From: Nitrospirota bacterium
GTDB lineage: Bacteria > JACPQY01
Reading direction: 5' to 3'
DNA: 64,000 nucleotides
Assembly: GCA_016180645.1 (NCBI GenBank)
Contig: JACPAV010000007.1
Span: forward strand, 62,001-126,000
Position numbers and translations under genes: made by a program. Within the stretch, counting starts at the first letter, position 1. Each line of letters starts with the position of its first letter. Positions 14,708-22,763 of the stretch are shown here, piece after piece. The notes below the pieces were generated by a model that saw only the letters and a list, made by a program, of their open reading frames with translations, did no database searches and had not been told where the DNA came from.

Positions 14708-16612
14708 ATGGCGCAGGCACAAGCGAAAATTATCGGCATCGATTTGGGCACCACCAACAGCGTGGTGGCCATCATGGAGGGCGGCGAACCCCTGGTGATT
14801 GCCAACGAAGAGGGAAGCCGGCTGACTCCCTCCGTTGTCGGATTCGGCAAAGACGGAGAAGTCATGGTGGGCCAGATCGCCAAGCGCCAGTCCGTGACCA
14901 ATCCCGAGAATACCGTCTACTCGATCAAACGCTTCATGGGTCGGCGATACGAGGAAGTCAATGAAGAGATGAAGATGGTTCCGTATCGCGTGCTCAAGGA
15001 AGGGGACATCGTGAAAGTGGACGTCAGCGGCAAGAAATACTCGCCGCCGGAAATCTCGGCGCACGTTCTGATGAAGCTCAAGCGGGCGGCGGAGAACCAT
15101 CTCGGCCATCCGGTGACCGATGCCGTTGTCACCGTCCCCGCTTATTTCAACGATGCGCAGCGAAAGGCGACGCAGGACGCGGGCAAGATCGCGGGACTGA
15201 ATGTGCGCCGGATCATCAACGAGCCGACGGCCGCTGCGCTGGCCTATGGCCTGGACAAGAAGAAGGATCAACTCATTGCGGTGTACGATTTCGGCGGCGG
15301 CACGTTCGACATCTCGATCCTCGAAGTGGGCGACAACGTGGTGGAAGTGAAGGCCACCAACGGCGATACCCACCTGGGTGGCGACAACATCGACCAGCGG
15401 ATCATTGAGTGGCAAATCGCGGAGTTCAAGAAAGAATCCGGGATCGACCTTTCAAAGGATCGCATGGCGCTCCAGCGGCTGCGCGAAGCCGCCGAGAAGG
15501 CCAAGATCGAGCTCTCCAGCGTCAAGGAAACGGAAATCAATCTCCCCTTCGTCACGGCGGACGCGAACGGGCCGAAACATCTCTTCTTGAAACTGACGAG
15601 GGCCAAGCTTGAAAGCCTCGTCGGCGACCTCGTCGAGCGAAGCCTCGGCCCCCTCAAGCAGGCGCTCAAGGATGCCGGCGTGAAACCGTCCGACGTTCAC
15701 GAGGTCGTCATGGTGGGCGGCCAGACCCGCATGCCGAAAATCCAGGAGGTGGTGAAGGAGTTCTTCGGGCGCGAACCTCACAAGGGCGTGAACCCGGATG
15801 AAGTCGTGGCCGTGGGCGCGGCGGTTCAGGGCGGCGTTCTCCGCGGCGAGGTGAAGGATATCCTCCTGCTGGACGTGACTCCGCTCTCGCTCGGTGTCGA
15901 AACGCTCGGCGGCGTGATGACCACGCTGATCCAACGGAACACGACCATCCCGACGCGAAAGAGCGAAGTCTTCACCACGGCGGCCGACAGCCAGACGTCC
16001 GTTGAGGTCCACGTCCTCCAGGGCGAACGCCCGATGGCGAAGGACAACCGGACGCTCGGCCGGTTCCATCTCGTGGGCCTGCCTCCCGCACCCCGCGGCG
16101 TTCCGCAAGTGGAGGTGACGTTCGACATCGATGCCAATGGCGTCATCAACGCCTCCGCCATCGACAAGGCCACGGGCAAGGAGCAAAAAATCACCATCAC
16201 GTCATCGAGCGGTCTCAGCGAAAAGGATGTGGAGAAGATGGTGAAGGAGGCGGAATCGTTCCGCGAAGAGGACGCCCAGCGGCGCGAGGTGGTGGATGCG
16301 CGGAATCAGCTCGATTCCCTCGTCTACTCCACCGAGAAGCTCCTGAACGACAACAAGGACAAGATTCCCGAAAAGGAAGCCAAGGCTATCGAGGAGGCCC
16401 TCAAGGAAGCAAGGGAAGCGTCGACCGGCGAAGACTTGAAAGCGGTCAAGAAGGCCACGGAGCAACTGACTCAGGCCACACACAAGCTCTCCGAAGTCCT
16501 GTACAAGCAGGCGTCCGGCCCCACCGGCGCGCCGGAGGCGGAAAAAGGCAACGGCGCCGGCAAGGCCGAGGAGGCGGAGGTCGTGGACGCGGAAGTCGAG
16601 GATTCGAAGTAG
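14708..16612 (+). CDS. dnaK: Chaperone DnaK (Hsp70)
   Basis: 634 aa, full length. Start ATG preceded by GAAGGAGGTTTGAA. Nucleotide-binding domain with [14 protein letters not shown] at the start, [13 protein letters not shown] and [11 protein letters not shown]; substrate-binding domain about 390-500; helical lid and a negatively charged tail ending [14 protein letters not shown]-driven folding of client proteins with a J-protein and GrpE. The J-domain gene follows by 84 nt; no grpE is nearby. I looked upstream (14561-14707) for a CIRCE element or a correctly spaced sigma-32 promoter and did not find one. The stop lies in a GTAGGGG palindrome. Confidence 0.98.
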   Translation: MAQAQAKIIGIDLGTTNSVVAIMEGGEPLVIANEEGSRLTPSVVGFGKDGEVMVGQIAKRQSVTNPENTVYSIKRFMGRRYEEVNEEMKMVPYRVLKEGDIVKVDVSGKKYSPPEISAHVLMKLKRAAENHLGHPVTDAVVTVPAYFNDAQRKATQDAGKIAGLNVRRIINEPTAAALAYGLDKKKDQLIAVYDFGGGTFDISILEVGDNVVEVKATNGDTHLGGDNIDQRIIEWQIAEFKKESGIDLSKDRMALQRLREAAEKAKIELSSVKETEINLPFVTADANGPKHLFLKLTRAKLESLVGDLVERSLGPLKQALKDAGVKPSDVHEVVMVGGQTRMPKIQEVVKEFFGREPHKGVNPDEVVAVGAAVQGGVLRGEVKDILLLDVTPLSLGVETLGGVMTTLIQRNTTIPTRKSEVFTTAADSQTSVEVHVLQGERPMAKDNRTLGRFHLVGLPPAPRGVPQVEVTFDIDANGVINASAIDKATGKEQKITITSSSGLSEKDVEKMVKEAESFREEDAQRREVVDARNQLDSLVYSTEKLLNDNKDKIPEKEAKAIEEALKEAREASTGEDLKAVKKATEQLTQATHKLSEVLYKQASGPTGAPEAEKGNGAGKAEEAEVVDAEVEDSK

Positions 16613-16632
16613 GGGCGAGGCATGCCTCGCCC
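16609..16632. repeat. GTAGGGGCGAGGCATGCCTC palindrome at the dnaK stop
   Basis: GGGCGAGGCA at 16613-16622 is followed immediately by its exact complement TGCCTCGCCC. It has the GTAGGGG head seen in other repeats of the window (17664, 20275, 41433). Without a T-run it is not a classical terminator, though the hairpin could slow transcription or protect the dnaK message. Confidence 0.65.
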
Positions 16633-16696
16633 GAGCCAAGGCGGCGGCTAGTGCGGTCGTCTTTACACGGGCCGCCTCCGTCTCTACATTAGGAGC

Positions 16697-17647
16697 ATGG
16701 GCAAGGACTACTACAAGACCCTGGGCGTCTCGCACAACGCGTCGACGGACGATCTGAAGAAAGCCTACAAGCGGCTGGCGAAGAAGTATCACCCCGACTT
16801 GAATCCGGGCGATAGATCGGCCGAATCGAAGTTCAAGGACATCAGTGAGGCGTACGCCGTTCTGGGGAACGCGGAGAAACGCCGCCAGTACGATCACGTC
16901 GGCCCGTCCGGCTTTCATTTCGATCCGCGCGAGTACCGGACAACGGGGGGCGGCGTTCAATTCGATCTCGGCGGGTTCGATCTCGGCGACTTGTTCGACG
17001 GTATCTTCGGCGGGCGCGGCGGGCGGGGTCGCGGCGGCAGCGCGGATCCCCGTGACGGATCCTTCCGCCGTCCGCGGAGCGGAGCGGAGTGGGGCGGGTT
17101 TGGTCAGCAACAGATGCCGCACGGCGGCGATCTGGAATATACGCTGGAGCTTGAATTCGATCAGGCCATCGAAGGCTACACCGCGGGCATCAACGTGAAC
17201 GGTGAGATCATCAAGGTCAAGATCCCTGCAGGAGTGGACAACGGGTCCAGGGTCCGGGTTCGTCAAAAGGGAGCCGTCAGCCCGTTCGGCGGGCCTCGGG
17301 GCGATCTCTATATCCGGGTGCTGGTCCGCCCTCACCCCCTGTTCGAGCGAAAAGGAAAAGATTTGCACGTGGAATTGCCCGTGACGTTTCCGGAGGCTGC
17401 CCTGGGCGCCACGGTGGAGGTGCCTTCATTGCACGACCGGACGAAAATCAAGATTCCGCCCGGCACGTCGAGCGGCAAGGTCTTCCGGATCTCCGGGAAG
17501 GGCGTGCGGGTGACCAATGGTGACGGTCCGGGCGACCTGTATGTCAAAGTGAAAATCGTGGTTCCGAAGGATCTGAAAGGCCGGGCGAAAGACCTCGTGG
17601 AGCAGCTCGGAGAGGAGCTTTCCGAAAATCCCAGATCGAGTTTCTAA
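16697..17647 (+). CDS. J-domain co-chaperone without zinc finger (CbpA type)
   Basis: 316 aa. N-terminal J domain (1-65) with the HPD motif in KKYHPDLNPGD, a Gly-rich linker (about 95-115), and the two DnaJ C-terminal substrate-binding beta domains (about 143-305) with GDLEYTLELEFDQAIEG and ALGATVEVPSL. No CxxCxGxG zinc repeats, so CbpA/DnaJ2-like rather than classical DnaJ. Stimulates DnaK ATPase; located directly downstream of dnaK. The residues FRRPRSGAEWG in the linker are encoded by the GC-rich repeat at 17068-17094, an in-frame insertion in a permissive region. Confidence 0.92.
   Translation: MGKDYYKTLGVSHNASTDDLKKAYKRLAKKYHPDLNPGDRSAESKFKDISEAYAVLGNAEKRRQYDHVGPSGFHFDPREYRTTGGGVQFDLGGFDLGDLFDGIFGGRGGRGRGGSADPRDGSFRRPRSGAEWGGFGQQQMPHGGDLEYTLELEFDQAIEGYTAGINVNGEIIKVKIPAGVDNGSRVRVRQKGAVSPFGGPRGDLYIRVLVRPHPLFERKGKDLHVELPVTFPEAALGATVEVPSLHDRTKIKIPPGTSSGKVFRISGKGVRVTNGDGPGDLYVKVKIVVPKDLKGRAKDLVEQLGEELSENPRSSF
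17068..17094. repeat. GC-rich repeat inside the J-domain gene
   Basis: CCGTCCGCGGAGCGGAGCGG then AGTGGGG; same reading frame and nearly the same bases as 12634-12660. It falls in the flexible Gly/Phe-type linker between the J domain and the substrate-binding domain. Confidence 0.75.
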
Positions 17648-17653
17648 GTGCGT

Positions 17654-17742
17654 CTAACAGAATGCGTAGGGGAGGGTCTTCAGACCCTCCCGACAAGAGG
17701 GAGCATCTGAAGATGCTCCCCTACGAATCGGCATTCTGTTAG
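17654..17742. repeat. Palindromic MITE-like repeat, copy 1 (upstream of htpX)
   Basis: Perfect 12-bp terminal inverted repeats CTAACAGAATGC (17654-17665) and GCATTCTGTTAG (17731-17742). Inside are two hairpins: GGGAGGGTCT-TC-AGACCCTCCC and GGGAGCATCT-GA-AGATGCTCCC, framed by GTAGGGG and CCCCTAC. A nearly identical copy lies at 18752-18838 on the other side of htpX. Between this copy and htpX are two further hairpins, GCAGAGCCTTCAGGCTCTGC and CGCAAG-GACT-CTTGCG. Confidence 0.85.
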
Positions 17743-17848
17743 AGGTCTGTTAGAGGCTCTAAGAATGATAATCTGGTGCAGAGCCTTCAGGCTCTGCCAG
17801 TAAAGTGCGCAAGGACTCTTGCGAGCATAGTTGGATGGAGGTGATGAC

Positions 17849-18691
17849 ATGAACAATCTTCGAACCGTTTTCCTGCTCGGAACACTCACCGCGCTCCTGC
17901 TCTTCGCGGGCGGCATGATGGGTGGTCAGCAAGGACTCACCATGGCCCTCTTCATGGCGGGCCTAATGAACTTCATCGCGTACTTCTGGTCTCACAAGAT
18001 CGTCCTGGCCATGTATGGGGCAAAGGAAGTGTCGGAAGCCGAAGCGCCCGATCTGCACCGAATCGTCAACGAGCTCGCGATGCGCGCGGGAATTCCGAAA
18101 CCGCGCGTGTTCATCATGCCGTCCGAGGCCCCCAACGCGTTCGCCACGGGACGCAATCCTCAGCACGGCGTCGTCGCGGTCACCCAAGGCACCCTCAAGC
18201 TCCTCAGCCGGAACGAACTCGAAGGGGTTCTGGCCCATGAAATGGGACACATCAAGAACCGCGACATCCTTATTGCGACGATGGCGGCCACGATTGCGGG
18301 CGCTATCGGTTACCTCGCGCACATGGCGCAGTTCGCGGCCATCTTCGGCGGCGGGCGGAGCGACGACGACGATCGAGGCGGAGCCGGTTCACTGATCTTC
18401 ATGGCCATTCTCATTCCAATCATCGCGATGCTGATTCAGATGGCCGTTTCGCGCTCGCGCGAATACGTGGCGGACGAAACGGGAGCGCGCCTGGCCGGAA
18501 ATCCCTTCGGATTGGCCGATGCCCTTCAGAAATTGCAGGCCTACTCTCAGAGAATCCCGATGGGCGCGAATCCCGGCACGGCGCACCTGTTCATTGTGAG
18601 CCCCCTGAGCGGCCGGGGCGTCATCCAACTCCTCAGCACCCACCCGCCCATCGAAGAACGCATCGCCCGCCTCCGCTCGATGACGTTCTGA
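17849..18691 (+). CDS. htpX: Zinc metalloprotease HtpX (M48B)
   Basis: 280 aa; ATG 17849 follows GGAGGTGATGAC. Two N-terminal membrane helices, zinc motif HEMGH (with a downstream Glu in SREYVADETGARL), two more helices around 150-195, and the conserved C-terminus STHPPIEERIARLRSM. HtpX degrades misfolded inner-membrane proteins; in many bacteria it is a heat-shock or envelope-stress gene, fitting its place after dnaK and a J-protein. The gene is sandwiched between two copies of a palindromic repeat, and a fragment of a second htpX sits at 8702-8815. Confidence 0.96.
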   Translation: MNNLRTVFLLGTLTALLLFAGGMMGGQQGLTMALFMAGLMNFIAYFWSHKIVLAMYGAKEVSEAEAPDLHRIVNELAMRAGIPKPRVFIMPSEAPNAFATGRNPQHGVVAVTQGTLKLLSRNELEGVLAHEMGHIKNRDILIATMAATIAGAIGYLAHMAQFAAIFGGGRSDDDDRGGAGSLIFMAILIPIIAMLIQMAVSRSREYVADETGARLAGNPFGLADALQKLQAYSQRIPMGANPGTAHLFIVSPLSGRGVIQLLSTHPPIEERIARLRSMTF

Positions 18692-18716
18692 AAGTACCGA
18701 ATTGTCACACAGAGGC

Positions 18717-18745
18717 TAAACCTCGACAGTTACTATCGAGGTTTA
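18717..18745 (+). terminator. Hairpin after htpX (possible terminator or repeat)
   Basis: TAAACCTCGA (18717-18726), 9-nt loop, TCGAGGTTTA (18736-18745): a perfect 10-bp stem starting 26 nt after the htpX stop. The CCTCGA...TATCGAGG core resembles the hairpin at 29280-29318, so it may belong to a repeat family rather than being a dedicated terminator. Confidence 0.5.
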
Positions 18746-18751
18746 GTGCGT

Positions 18752-18838
18752 CTAACAGAATGCGTAAGGGAGGGTCTTCAGACCCTCCCGACTAGAGGGA
18801 GCATCTGAAGATGCTCCCCTACGAATCGGCATTCTGTA
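18752..18838. repeat. Palindromic MITE-like repeat, copy 2 (downstream of htpX)
   Basis: Nearly identical in order and orientation to 17654-17742: CTAACAGAATGC at 18752, the two internal hairpins, and GCATTCTGTA at the right end (last bases diverged). The GTGCG preceding the left end is also shared with copy 1. Copies 1 and 2 lie 1.1 kb apart with only htpX between them. Confidence 0.85.
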
Positions 18839-18872
18839 ATGGGCCCTTAGCCTCGAAGTCTTGGAGGTGAAG

Positions 18873-20171
18873 ATGCTGCGGCTTGGAGTCACTTCGCTGA
18901 GTGTCCTGCTTCTGTTCTCCTGCGATCAATCCAAACCGAAGCAGTCGTACCCCACTCCCATCGAGCACGTTATTTTCATCAGCAAGGAGAATCGGACGTT
19001 CGACACATATTTCGGGGCCTATTCGTCTCCCTCCGGTGATCACGTGGAAGGAACCACAAAAGGAAAGCTGGGATCCACCGTAATCGACCTTCCGAGAGGG
19101 CAGGACGTCGGGCCCTACGTCATGCACGAGCACTCGAACGCCCTTCTTTCATGGAACGGCGGCGCGATGGATGGGTTCTACCTGACTCCCCGTTTGTACG
19201 GACCCCCCACCCAAGAGGAGAAATTGGAATCCTACGTGCAGTACCTGAGGGACGATATCCCGAACTATTGGGCGCTCGCCGACCGCTTCGCGCTGGCCGA
19301 TCATTACTTTACGTCCGTCATGACCTCGACCTTCCCGAATCGGCTCCATTCCGTGGCCGCGCAGGCGGCCGGGATGTATCAACTGCCGATCTCCAAGCCG
19401 TGGAGTTGCCAAATCAAATACGCCGCCGCGCCGGTCTTTAAGGAAGACTGCTCCACAGACATGGTTGTCCCCTGTTTCGACATCCCGACCATTTTCGACC
19501 TCGTGGAGGCGAAGGGGCTGACCTGGAAGATGTACATTTCGCCCAGGGATGGAGGCGGCAATTTCAATGCGCTCTACTCCATCCGCCGCTACTATGAAAA
19601 AGTTCAATCGGACCCCGCCTATGCCGACAAGTTCTTTCCACCTGTCAGCCAATTGGCGGAAGACGCGAGGCGGGACCGGCTGCCCAACGTGGCCTTCGTG
19701 ATCTACCCGATGGAACTCAGCGAGCACGCTCCGGAAGGACCGGTCTGTTGCGGCGAAGAGGCCACCACAAGAGACATCTGGGCCCTCATGGAGAGCCCGG
19801 CGTGGAAACGGAGCCTCATCATCCTGACGTGGAACGACTACGGCGGCTACCACGACCACGTGCCGCCGCCCGAGCCGCACGCGTGCCCTTCGGGCGAGGG
19901 GCACTACGAGCCCGGCTTCAGAGTGCCCGCAATCTTTGTTTCCCCATACGTCAGGCGAGGGTCGGTCGTTTCAACGGTGCTTCAACACGGATCGGTCCTG
20001 CGTGGAATCGAGGACATCTTCTCGCTCGGAATGACGCTCCACGACCTGGACCCGCGGGCCAACGATCACACGATGAATTCCATCGCCGAAGTTCTGAATT
20101 TCGCCTCCCCCGATTTCACCGTCCCCCCTCGCACCGCCCGCTCCTGCCCAAACGCCTGCCTCGCAGATTAG
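18873..20171 (+). CDS. Phosphoesterase family lipoprotein (phospholipase C / acid phosphatase-like)
   Basis: 432 aa from ATG 18873 (GGAGG 5 nt upstream). Lipoprotein signal ending LLLFSC. The phosphoesterase family (PF04185) features are clear: IEHVIFISKENRTFDTYFG near the start of the mature protein, FALADHYFTSVMTSTFPNRL in the middle, and WNDYGGYHDHVPPPE in the C-terminal third, providing metal and phosphate ligands. Members cleave phosphate esters, including phospholipids. It would act in the periplasm or on the envelope, perhaps to scavenge phosphate. The TAG stop lies inside the left end of a MITE-like element. Confidence 0.88.
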   Translation: MLRLGVTSLSVLLLFSCDQSKPKQSYPTPIEHVIFISKENRTFDTYFGAYSSPSGDHVEGTTKGKLGSTVIDLPRGQDVGPYVMHEHSNALLSWNGGAMDGFYLTPRLYGPPTQEEKLESYVQYLRDDIPNYWALADRFALADHYFTSVMTSTFPNRLHSVAAQAAGMYQLPISKPWSCQIKYAAAPVFKEDCSTDMVVPCFDIPTIFDLVEAKGLTWKMYISPRDGGGNFNALYSIRRYYEKVQSDPAYADKFFPPVSQLAEDARRDRLPNVAFVIYPMELSEHAPEGPVCCGEEATTRDIWALMESPAWKRSLIILTWNDYGGYHDHVPPPEPHACPSGEGHYEPGFRVPAIFVSPYVRRGSVVSTVLQHGSVLRGIEDIFSLGMTLHDLDPRANDHTMNSIAEVLNFASPDFTVPPRTARSCPNACLAD

Positions 20172-20395
20172 GGATTGCGAGAAAACAAAGTTCACATGTT
20201 GGGCCGGCATCCGGCCTTCCCAGCCGCCTGGGCGGAGCGGGCAGCCGCCCCCTACGAAGGATCTCCTATCTTGGTAGGGGAGCAGCTTTAGCTGCTCCCT
20301 TTTCTCTTGGGAGGACCCAAAGGTCCTCCCCTACGCGATCGGCCTTGGCCGCGCTCTTCGCGCGATTGAGCAGCTAGTTTCCTCGCAATCCCCTA
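20169..20395. mobile_element. 227-bp MITE-like element with about 18-bp terminal inverted repeats
   Basis: Left end TAGGGATTGCGAGAAAAC (20169-20186), right end complementary to TAGGGGATTGCGAGGAAAC (20377-20395): one mismatch and one extra G. The interior holds a chain of palindromes, GGGCCGGCATCCGGCC, GGGAGCAGCTTTAGCTGCTCCC-type and GGGAGGACCCAAAGGTCCTCCC-type, framed by GTAGGGG/CCCCTAC. No open frame of note. The element supplies the stop codon of the phosphoesterase gene. Confidence 0.6.
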
Positions 20396-20462
20396 GCTGC
20401 ATTTGGCCACGCCCCGCCTGCGCCGGACGACCTACACCGATCCGCATTGACCCTTCCCGGCA

Positions 20463-20726
20463 GTGGGTGATAAAGTGGGGGCTGTGGGAAAGTCGCTTTC
20501 GGCCGGGCGTGATGCCGGCCGCACTCTCGGCCTTCCTGGCGGACAGGATGTCAGCGATGGTGGGGAGAGTGCGTTATCGAATCGATATCTAAAGCACGCG
20601 GAGCAACTGCATGCGAACTTCTATGAAGATTTCTTGAAAGTCCGGGAGCTCCGGCTACAGGCCGAAGACCTCAAGACGCTCGTACTGAAACTCCGATCCC
20701 TTTTGAATCAGAACGGCGCCCGTTAG
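20463..20726 (+). CDS. Small hypothetical protein with C-terminal coiled coil
   Basis: 87 aa from GTG 20463. The first 35 residues are low complexity; residues about 40-83 (YLKHAEQLHANFYEDFLKVR, then LRLQAEDLKTLVLKLRSLL) form a convincing amphipathic helix or coiled coil. No Shine-Dalgarno is obvious, and no family is recognised. The protein-like second half and its position free of other genes support a real gene, but the start is uncertain. Confidence 0.35.
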   Translation: MGDKVGAVGKSLSAGRDAGRTLGLPGGQDVSDGGESALSNRYLKHAEQLHANFYEDFLKVRELRLQAEDLKTLVLKLRSLLNQNGAR

Positions 20727-20807
20727 CTCCCTTCAACGAAAAACATCCGAACCGATAGGACCCTGAAATGTCGGCAACGACGCATCAGAGGCCAACGCGA
20801 CGGAAGC

Positions 20808-21141
20808 CAATTGACACGGAATCAGCCACCGGTAGAATTCGACGCATGGCTCCCATGACGATTCATTTCGCGGCGCAAAGGCCGAACCACTGTTCTACTC
20901 GCCGTCCCCGAAGCCTGGCGAAGGGGGTCGCCCCCGGAGCGAAGCGAATGGGGTCGTTTGTCAGGCATGGACACCGCAACGGGGGCAAAACGGGGAATCA
21001 AATCGAAAATATCGGCTGAGATCGCTGACATGATAGTAGGCATCCGGCCTGCCCGCGCCCTTGGCAGGCGGGCAAAACCGCCCGAACACAATCCCGATAC
21101 AAGAATATCAGGGCAAAATGCCAAGCTAATCAATGGTTAGG
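20808..21141. repeat. Long direct repeat, copy A (334 bp)
   Basis: Begins CAATTGACACGGAATCAGCC and ends ATCAATGGTTAGG. Matches 24459-24733 along its length; the main difference is about 55 extra bases here (around 20875-20930) that duplicate the CGTCCCCGGAGCG element. Contains GGCATCCGGCCTGCCCGCGC followed by CTTGGCAGGCGGGC, a hairpin. It ends 8 nt before the ATG of the next small gene, as copy B ends just before the beta-flower gene. Confidence 0.85.
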
Positions 21142-21148
21142 TTGTTCA

Positions 21149-21661
21149 ATGACACCTAGGAAACGTCTTCGTCGAGTGGCAATTCTTTGCTGCCATTGCC
21201 TCCGCAATCTGGCGTTTTACAGGGCCGGTTGGAGAGGAAGGACGCCTATCTTTGGGGGGCAGTTCTGGAGAAGTGTGAACGGAAACTTCCTAGACGTTTG
21301 TGTGTTGGAGTGGTGCAAGCTGTTTGGAGATGAACGCGGGAAACACTATTGGAGGAAAGTCATTTCCCACCCAGACGCATTCTTCCAAGAGTTGTTAGGC
21401 GAAATCGGCGTAGCCGAGTCCAAACTCGACGAACACATCAAAGAAATGCGGACATACAGGGATAAATTTGTGGCTCATCTCGACGATGAAGAGGTAATGC
21501 AGATTCCAACTCTCACAATCACATTGAAGAGTGTGTCATGCCTTTATGACTATCTGCTCGCCAATGAAGGTGAGCCGGAGTTTTTTTCTGACGCCATAAA
21601 ATATGCATCAACCTTCTATAGACGATTTCTTGTAGAAGGCGAAAAGGCATACAAAGCATGA
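21149..21661 (+). CDS. Hypothetical protein, HEPN-like
   Basis: 170 aa, helical. Residues about 105-112 read YRDKFVAH, compatible with the R-x(4-6)-H motif of HEPN domains, often RNases or their inactive relatives in defence and toxin systems. Resembles proteins of the AbiU2 type in general layout, but this is weak. It begins 8 nt after the end of direct repeat A, has no Shine-Dalgarno, and lower GC content than the housekeeping genes, all typical of an acquired cassette gene. Confidence 0.55.
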   Translation: MTPRKRLRRVAILCCHCLRNLAFYRAGWRGRTPIFGGQFWRSVNGNFLDVCVLEWCKLFGDERGKHYWRKVISHPDAFFQELLGEIGVAESKLDEHIKEMRTYRDKFVAHLDDEEVMQIPTLTITLKSVSCLYDYLLANEGEPEFFSDAIKYASTFYRRFLVEGEKAYKA

Positions 21662-21798
21662 AAGAGCAACATGACCACGCGTTCAACTCGACCTCGGCGA
21701 CGCTGCGCACCCCCTCGGCTGGCTAGCTCGAAGGTGAGGCGCCCGAGGAGGGTGACCGTGACACGGGAATACCCAGCGCTCATGAACGACTGGATCTC

Positions 21799-22758
21799 AT
21801 GAAGATTCGACGGATCAACGCTGACAAGCCGCACCTCTGGAAGGCCGACATCGCGGCCTCCGTTGACCAATTCAACCAGTGGTTCATGCGCTTCGCGCCC
21901 GAGGCGTTCCGATCCACGCGGGTGGAGACGACCGAGCACGTCAAAGCGGCGCTTGTGGCAACCCAGAACCTGCGCGCCCTGAACGCTGCCACGTTGAAGG
22001 CCAACCCGGGCGCACTCCCGACTCTCCGCATGTGCACCGCCCCGCCGCTCGCCGTGGACCGCCTGATCGGCTTGGCCGACGCGAGCAAGAATCTCGTCGG
22101 CCGGATGGAGAAGGGTAAGCTGCCGACCAAGATTCAGGCTGCGGACCTTGACGCGGAGTTGACCAAGCTCTGCCGCATTCTGTCGCGGCTCTTGGACCGG
22201 GACATATTTCCCTGGCTCGACAACCGGACGGCCCCGACCGACCATGAGCGCGACCGGGCCTCAACGATCGTTGCCGATCGGCTGTGCAGCGCGGTGGCGA
22301 ACCCGATCGTCCGCAACGCTCAGGAGCAACGACAACTCGCATTGATCGGCGACCATCTCGACGGCCGGGGCTATCGCAAGCAAGCCCACCCGCCGGGCAA
22401 GCCGCTCACGCAGATGGAACCCGGCACGTATGCCTTCCGCATGAATCTGGCCGTCGGAAAGGCTCTCAAAGTCAACATCCCGGTCGACGTCGTGATCTAG
22501 CCCAAGAGTCTCCGCAAAGACCGGCTGCCAATTCTGATCGAAGCCAAATCCGCGGGTGATTTCACGAACACCAACAAGCGCCGCAAGGAGGAGGCAACCA
22601 AGATCCACCAGTTGCAGGCAGCCTACGGCGCGACCGTGGTGTTCGTGCTCTTCCTCTGTGGATACTTTGGCAGCGACTATCTGGGCTACGAAGCTGCCGA
22701 GGGGATCGACTGGGTGTGGGAGCACCGAATCGAGGACCTCGCGAAGCTGGGGCTGTAA
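21799..22758 (+). pseudogene. XamI-like restriction endonuclease with in-frame amber stop
   Basis: One 319-codon frame interrupted by TAG at 22498-22500. The upstream part (233 aa, INADKPHLWKADIAASVDQF ... VNIPVDVVI) and downstream part (86 aa, [20 protein letters not shown] ... [13 protein letters not shown]) together match the XamI restriction endonuclease family along their full length; the E-x-K of IEAK belongs to the PD-(D/E)xK active site and lies after the stop. Therefore the nuclease is inactive unless the amber is read through or is a sequencing error. The methylase follows by 5 nt. Target, by analogy with XamI, might be a SalI-like site, unverified. Confidence 0.75.
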
Positions 22759-22763
22759 CACCA

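Noticed and set aside
20172-20400. Clustered palindromes considered as a CRISPR array
   Set aside because: Units differ in sequence, spacing is irregular and no repeat-spacer periodicity or cas gene is present anywhere in the window.
21662-21798. Possible additional attC site between the HEPN-like gene and the XamI-like gene
   Set aside because: CAACATGACCACGCGTTCAA looks vaguely attC-like at the left, but no inner arms pair and no right core is found.
22498-22500. TAG in the XamI-like gene considered as a recoded codon
   Set aside because: Selenocysteine uses UGA, and pyrrolysine use would need other evidence; simple nonsense mutation or sequencing error is more likely.
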